Of a stretch of 64,000 nt of DNA, positions 60,801 to 64,000 are shown in pieces. The position numbers and the translations under genes were made by a program. The stretch is from Arenibacter algicola (GTDB taxonomy: Bacteria; Bacteroidota; Bacteroidia; Flavobacteriales; Flavobacteriaceae). Numbering within the stretch: the stretch's first letter is position 1; every line of letters begins with the position of its first letter. The DNA is taken from assembly GCF_000733925.1 (NCBI RefSeq), contig NZ_JPOO01000001.1, positions 1,736,001 to 1,800,000 of the forward strand, given 5' to 3'. Under the pieces are notes generated by a model. The model searched no databases. It was not told the DNA's origin and worked only from the letters and a program-made list of their open reading frames with translations.

Positions 60801-63800
60801 CTAACGCACAGGAACCGTCAAACCAATTTCGGTGCCAAGATCTGGTTTACTGTCAATTTTTAGTTTTCCTCCCATTTTGGAAGCCCTTTTAACCATATTG
60901 TCCAGACCATTCCCGTTGTCGACCTTTTCAAGTTCAAACCCTATTCCGTTATCCATGATCTGCATTTGGAGCCATTTGTCCCTATAGGTTATTTGCACTT
61001 CTGCCCGCTTGGCAAGGGAGTATTTGGCAATGTTATTGATGGCTTCCTTGAAAATAAGAAAGAGATCGCGCCGGGCTTCCATATCCGGTTTTAAATCGTT
61101 TATTTTATCCTCTACCTGAAATTCGAACTCTATGTTCTTGGCTTCCAGGATACCGGTAGCATATTCCCTCATTCTGGCAATAACCCTGTGCATGTTATCG
61201 TTGTCAGGTTTAATGCTCCAAACAATATCATCCATGGCCTCCATCATTCTTTGGCTGTTGTCCGTAATCTTGGAAAGGTAGTTGCTACTGGTTACGGTAT
61301 CACTGTTCATTTTGCTTTTGGCCATGGAACTCAGAATGTTGATAGTGCTCAAGGTAGAGCCCATATCATCATGCAGGTCCCTGGCCACTTTGTTCCTCAA
61401 GTTTTCAACGGCCAAGATGCGGTTTACCTTAAGTCTGTAGATTAAATAAGCTATGCCTGTTCCAGTAATGAGGACCAAGGCAATAAACCACCAGCTACGA
61501 TAGAAGGGAGGGCGTATCCTAAAATCGATACTGGTAATTTCGTCCGGTTCCAATCCCTGGAGGTTCATGCATTTTACTTCAAAAGTATACTTTCCGGAAG
61601 GCATAGTGGTGTAGGTGGCGGCCATATCCCTTTCGGCTTTGACCCAGTCTTTGTTCACTCCGGGAATGCGATAGTAATACTGTAATTTTCTTTGTTGTGA
61701 AAAGCTCAGGGCGGAAAAATAAAAAGTAAACGAGTTTTGATAATGATTGAATACAATTTCTTTTTGGGCCATGATCGAATCCAGTGGCATATAAGTGTTA
61801 AAGAGCTTAAAATCCGTAATATTTACCTTGGGAGGTTTTTGCTTATAATTTAGTTTTTCGGGCGAAAAGCCAAAAACTACATCCTCGCCGCCAAACCATA
61901 TCTCCCCGTTTTGCATCATCCATTTTGCACTATATGTCTTTTCCGCATAGATTACGCCATGAAGGTTGCTATAGGAACTTATTATGTTCTTTTCATAATT
62001 ATAACTGCTAAGGCCATTGCTGGTTATCATCCATGCTATTCCTTCCCTATCCATCATTAATTGCAAAACCCTTGAACCATAGAGCCCTTCGTAAGAAGTA
62101 ATTTTTTTTACTTCGGCCGTTTTGATGTTTAGAATGTTCAAGGCCTCGGCACCCACAAAAAAAATACTGTCGTTATATTGCTGGATATCAGAAATGGTAT
62201 TGTCCATTATCCCATAACTATCATTGAACTCTGTGTTAAAATGAAAAAGGATTTTGTTGGTGTCCACATCAAGTACGTATACTCCTTGCTTGTGGGTTCC
62301 TACCCATAATCGGCCCTGTAGATCTAAATAGAGCCTGTAAATGATAGTGTTGAAATTGTGTAGTTCTTCAAAATAGTTATCGGCAATGGGATCGTTCTTT
62401 TTCCATTTAACCAAACGCCCGCCCTGTGTGCCAAACCAAAGATTTCCGTTGTGATCCTCCTCTACCTGCCGTACCGTAGAATTTTTAAATATTGGAGGGT
62501 TTAGCCAATGTAATGCCTTTTTCGTATTGGCATCAAAAACAGCCAGTCTGCCCCCCTGACAGGCAGACCAAATATGTCCCGATTCACTGTGTTGTTGAAG
62601 GTCCCAAATGGATGCATATAATTTGAAGGATTCGGTTCCCAGACCAGTAAAGGGGTTACCTTCCATTTTGTTGAATTGCTGATCATAAAATAGGATGCCC
62701 TTGCCCCATGTTCCAATCCAATTTTCCTTGGCTTTGGTTTCCAGTATGGCATTTACAGGGGAGTCCAAGCCAAGACCATCTATAACTACAAGGCTATATA
62801 TGTCCTTTTGATCGGGATTCATAACAAAAAGTCCATTTTCCGTACTCAACCAAATATTGCCTTCCCTGTCTTCAAAGAGATGTCTTGCCTGATTGCATTT
62901 TATATCGAACTCCAAAGGGTTGCCTTTGAAATGTTGATAAAAACCTTGAAGGTCCTTATCATAGCTCAACAGGGAATTTTCTCCCCCTATCCATATCTGT
63001 CCGCTACTGGTTTCCAAAATTTGCCTTAGAACGGTATATTTTTTTGTCCCCTTTTGGCTTATTATGGTATCGGTTAGATACTGATTTTTTTTCGGGTCGA
63101 AATGGAGGAGAACTGGGTGTTCCCGATGTGGATTGTAATCCCAATAGGTTAGCCACCAAGTGCCGTTTTTGTCCTTAATAAAATCTCCCGAATTGGTAAT
63201 GGCTATGTTGTTCAGTAAAGGTATATTCTCAGGATTGTTGAGCCGGTGAAAGACCTCGTCACTAGAACTTCGGTATACCGCTAGTCCCTGTTCACTGCAG
63301 ATCCAATATTCTCCGTTCTGCTTGTCTTCATATAGGGAACCAACGCCCCAACCTCTAGGGATTTTTATAGGTAAATTGGACTCCACAAAAGCATTGGTTT
63401 TGGCATCGTACCATAAAAGACCATATTGGGAGGCGCAGAGAAATACCTGCTTTTTACTATCTATATACAGCTTGAATTCCGACCTTGGAGGAATGCTGCC
63501 GTAACTTCTAATAGGTACCGGGGTATAATGAAAATCTACTGTGTTGAATTTCCCCACCTGGCCTCCTTGCAATAACCAAAGATTGCCATTACCGGCATCC
63601 AAAATTTGGTCCACCCCCATGCTAGGTGGCAGCTGGTAATTTTCGGGACCTACAAAGGAAATGAATTTTCTCCCATCAAAGCGTTGTATACCTACCTCGG
63701 TGCCTACCCAAAGAAAACCAGTGGAGTCTTGCCAGACACATTTTACTTTATTGGTATTCAAACCATCCGCCGTTGAAAATCTGTTAAAGACGTAGGAATT

Positions 63801-63857
63801 CTGTCCAAATAAATAGGCTTGGAAACATAGCAAACAACAAAGAATCCTTATGCTCAT
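60801..63857 (-). CDS. Two-component propeller sensor histidine kinase (HisKA_3)
   Basis: 1018 aa. A signal peptide (CLLCFQAYLFGQ) precedes a periplasmic sensor of about 14 propeller blades with Reg_prop motifs such as VWQDSTGFLWVGTEVGIQRF, DREGNIWLSTENGLFVM and DLQGRLWVGTHKQGVYVLDV. A Y_Y_Y-type beta domain follows (about 690-765, SGKYTFEVKCMN), one transmembrane helix (about 775-795, WWFIALVLITGTGIAYLIYR), then a HisKA_3 dimerisation domain with VARDLHDDMGSTLSTINILS and a HATPase ending NGLDNMVKRASKMGGKLKID. Unlike hybrid HTCS proteins it lacks its own receiver and AraC output; the separate LuxR regulator supplies these. Confidence 0.93.
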   Translation of the reverse strand: MSIRILCCLLCFQAYLFGQNSYVFNRFSTADGLNTNKVKCVWQDSTGFLWVGTEVGIQRFDGRKFISFVGPENYQLPPSMGVDQILDAGNGNLWLLQGGQVGKFNTVDFHYTPVPIRSYGSIPPRSEFKLYIDSKKQVFLCASQYGLLWYDAKTNAFVESNLPIKIPRGWGVGSLYEDKQNGEYWICSEQGLAVYRSSSDEVFHRLNNPENIPLLNNIAITNSGDFIKDKNGTWWLTYWDYNPHREHPVLLHFDPKKNQYLTDTIISQKGTKKYTVLRQILETSSGQIWIGGENSLLSYDKDLQGFYQHFKGNPLEFDIKCNQARHLFEDREGNIWLSTENGLFVMNPDQKDIYSLVVIDGLGLDSPVNAILETKAKENWIGTWGKGILFYDQQFNKMEGNPFTGLGTESFKLYASIWDLQQHSESGHIWSACQGGRLAVFDANTKKALHWLNPPIFKNSTVRQVEEDHNGNLWFGTQGGRLVKWKKNDPIADNYFEELHNFNTIIYRLYLDLQGRLWVGTHKQGVYVLDVDTNKILFHFNTEFNDSYGIMDNTISDIQQYNDSIFFVGAEALNILNIKTAEVKKITSYEGLYGSRVLQLMMDREGIAWMITSNGLSSYNYEKNIISSYSNLHGVIYAEKTYSAKWMMQNGEIWFGGEDVVFGFSPEKLNYKQKPPKVNITDFKLFNTYMPLDSIMAQKEIVFNHYQNSFTFYFSALSFSQQRKLQYYYRIPGVNKDWVKAERDMAATYTTMPSGKYTFEVKCMNLQGLEPDEITSIDFRIRPPFYRSWWFIALVLITGTGIAYLIYRLKVNRILAVENLRNKVARDLHDDMGSTLSTINILSSMAKSKMNSDTVTSSNYLSKITDNSQRMMEAMDDIVWSIKPDNDNMHRVIARMREYATGILEAKNIEFEFQVEDKINDLKPDMEARRDLFLIFKEAINNIAKYSLAKRAEVQITYRDKWLQMQIMDNGIGFELEKVDNGNGLDNMVKRASKMGGKLKIDSKPDLGTEIGLTVPVR

Positions 63858-64000
63858 GCAGCCAGGTGGTTTATAATAAAATTACGCAAAGATTGGACAT
63901 CCAAAATATAAAAAATCCGAAATTTTATGTTACTGCGGAAGTCCAGTTCCTGTGCCGGTGAATCCAAGTACCTATTAAAGTATAATTGTAATCCAAAGCT

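Overview
The window looks like a chromosomal stretch of a marine Bacteroidetes, most likely a Flavobacteriaceae member of the Zobellia/Maribacter/Arenibacter type. This is inferred from the SusC/SusD pair, many lipoprotein signals, TAnnTTTG-like promoters, moderate AT richness, and the mix of sulfatases with PVC-like (Planctomycetes-type) cytochrome and DUF1080 genes. No rRNA, tRNA, CRISPR array, complete insertion sequence or prophage gene was seen.

Region 1 (1-22.5 kb) is a polysaccharide-utilisation locus for a sulfated, rhamnose-containing glycan, with an ulvan-type green-algal polysaccharide as the best guess. It opens with the tail of a DUF1501 gene and a membrane cytochrome c gene. Next come a decayed sulfatase remnant, two intact sulfatases (+ strand) and a sulfatase-GH78 alpha-L-rhamnosidase fusion (- strand). 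A minus-strand operon follows: SusC, SusD, a large c-type heme lipoprotein, an FG-GAP protein and a DUF1080 protein, ending at a hairpin terminator. No polysaccharide lyase or other endo-acting enzyme is visible, so the locus probably continues to the left or depends on another one.

Region 2 (21.3-32.9 kb) holds the cytoplasmic rhamnose pathway. A divergent GntR regulator faces the operon for rhamnulose-1-P aldolase/lactaldehyde dehydrogenase, rhamnose isomerase, rhamnulokinase and an NCS1-type permease. A fourth sulfatase and a rhamnose mutarotase lie divergently a few kb downstream. A 16-bp motif, CAGNAYWGYRCAGGAT, occurs upstream of the sulfatase cluster, the GH78 fusion, susC, the regulator/aldolase pair, the fourth sulfatase and the mutarotase. 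I read it as the operator of the GntR protein tying the whole locus into one rhamnose regulon.

Region 3 (33-48.6 kb) is mixed metabolism: fructose-1,6-bisphosphatase, an aldo/keto reductase, a flavin reductase-like protein, catalase-peroxidase KatG, a leucine-carboxyl-methyltransferase-like protein and a YfcC transporter. A copper-handling operon (Cys-rich protein, HMA-DUF3347 protein, multicopper oxidase fused to a CopB-like barrel), a GNAT acetyltransferase and an isomerase/phosphotriesterase pair follow.

Region 4 (48.7-52.9 kb) is a light/DNA-damage group with a photolyase-related protein, an apparently domain-permuted photolyase, and an SRAP (HMCES/YedK) protein. Region 5 (53.4-63.9 kb) holds secreted lipoproteins, a PAS histidine kinase, a second DUF2807 protein, and a propeller-type histidine kinase with its LuxR-type response regulator next to a PKD/beta-helix lipoprotein gene. 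A ~190-bp repeat occurs twice (50.4 and 57.7 kb), and REP/MITE-like inverted repeats sit at 10.6 and 20.9-21.1 kb.
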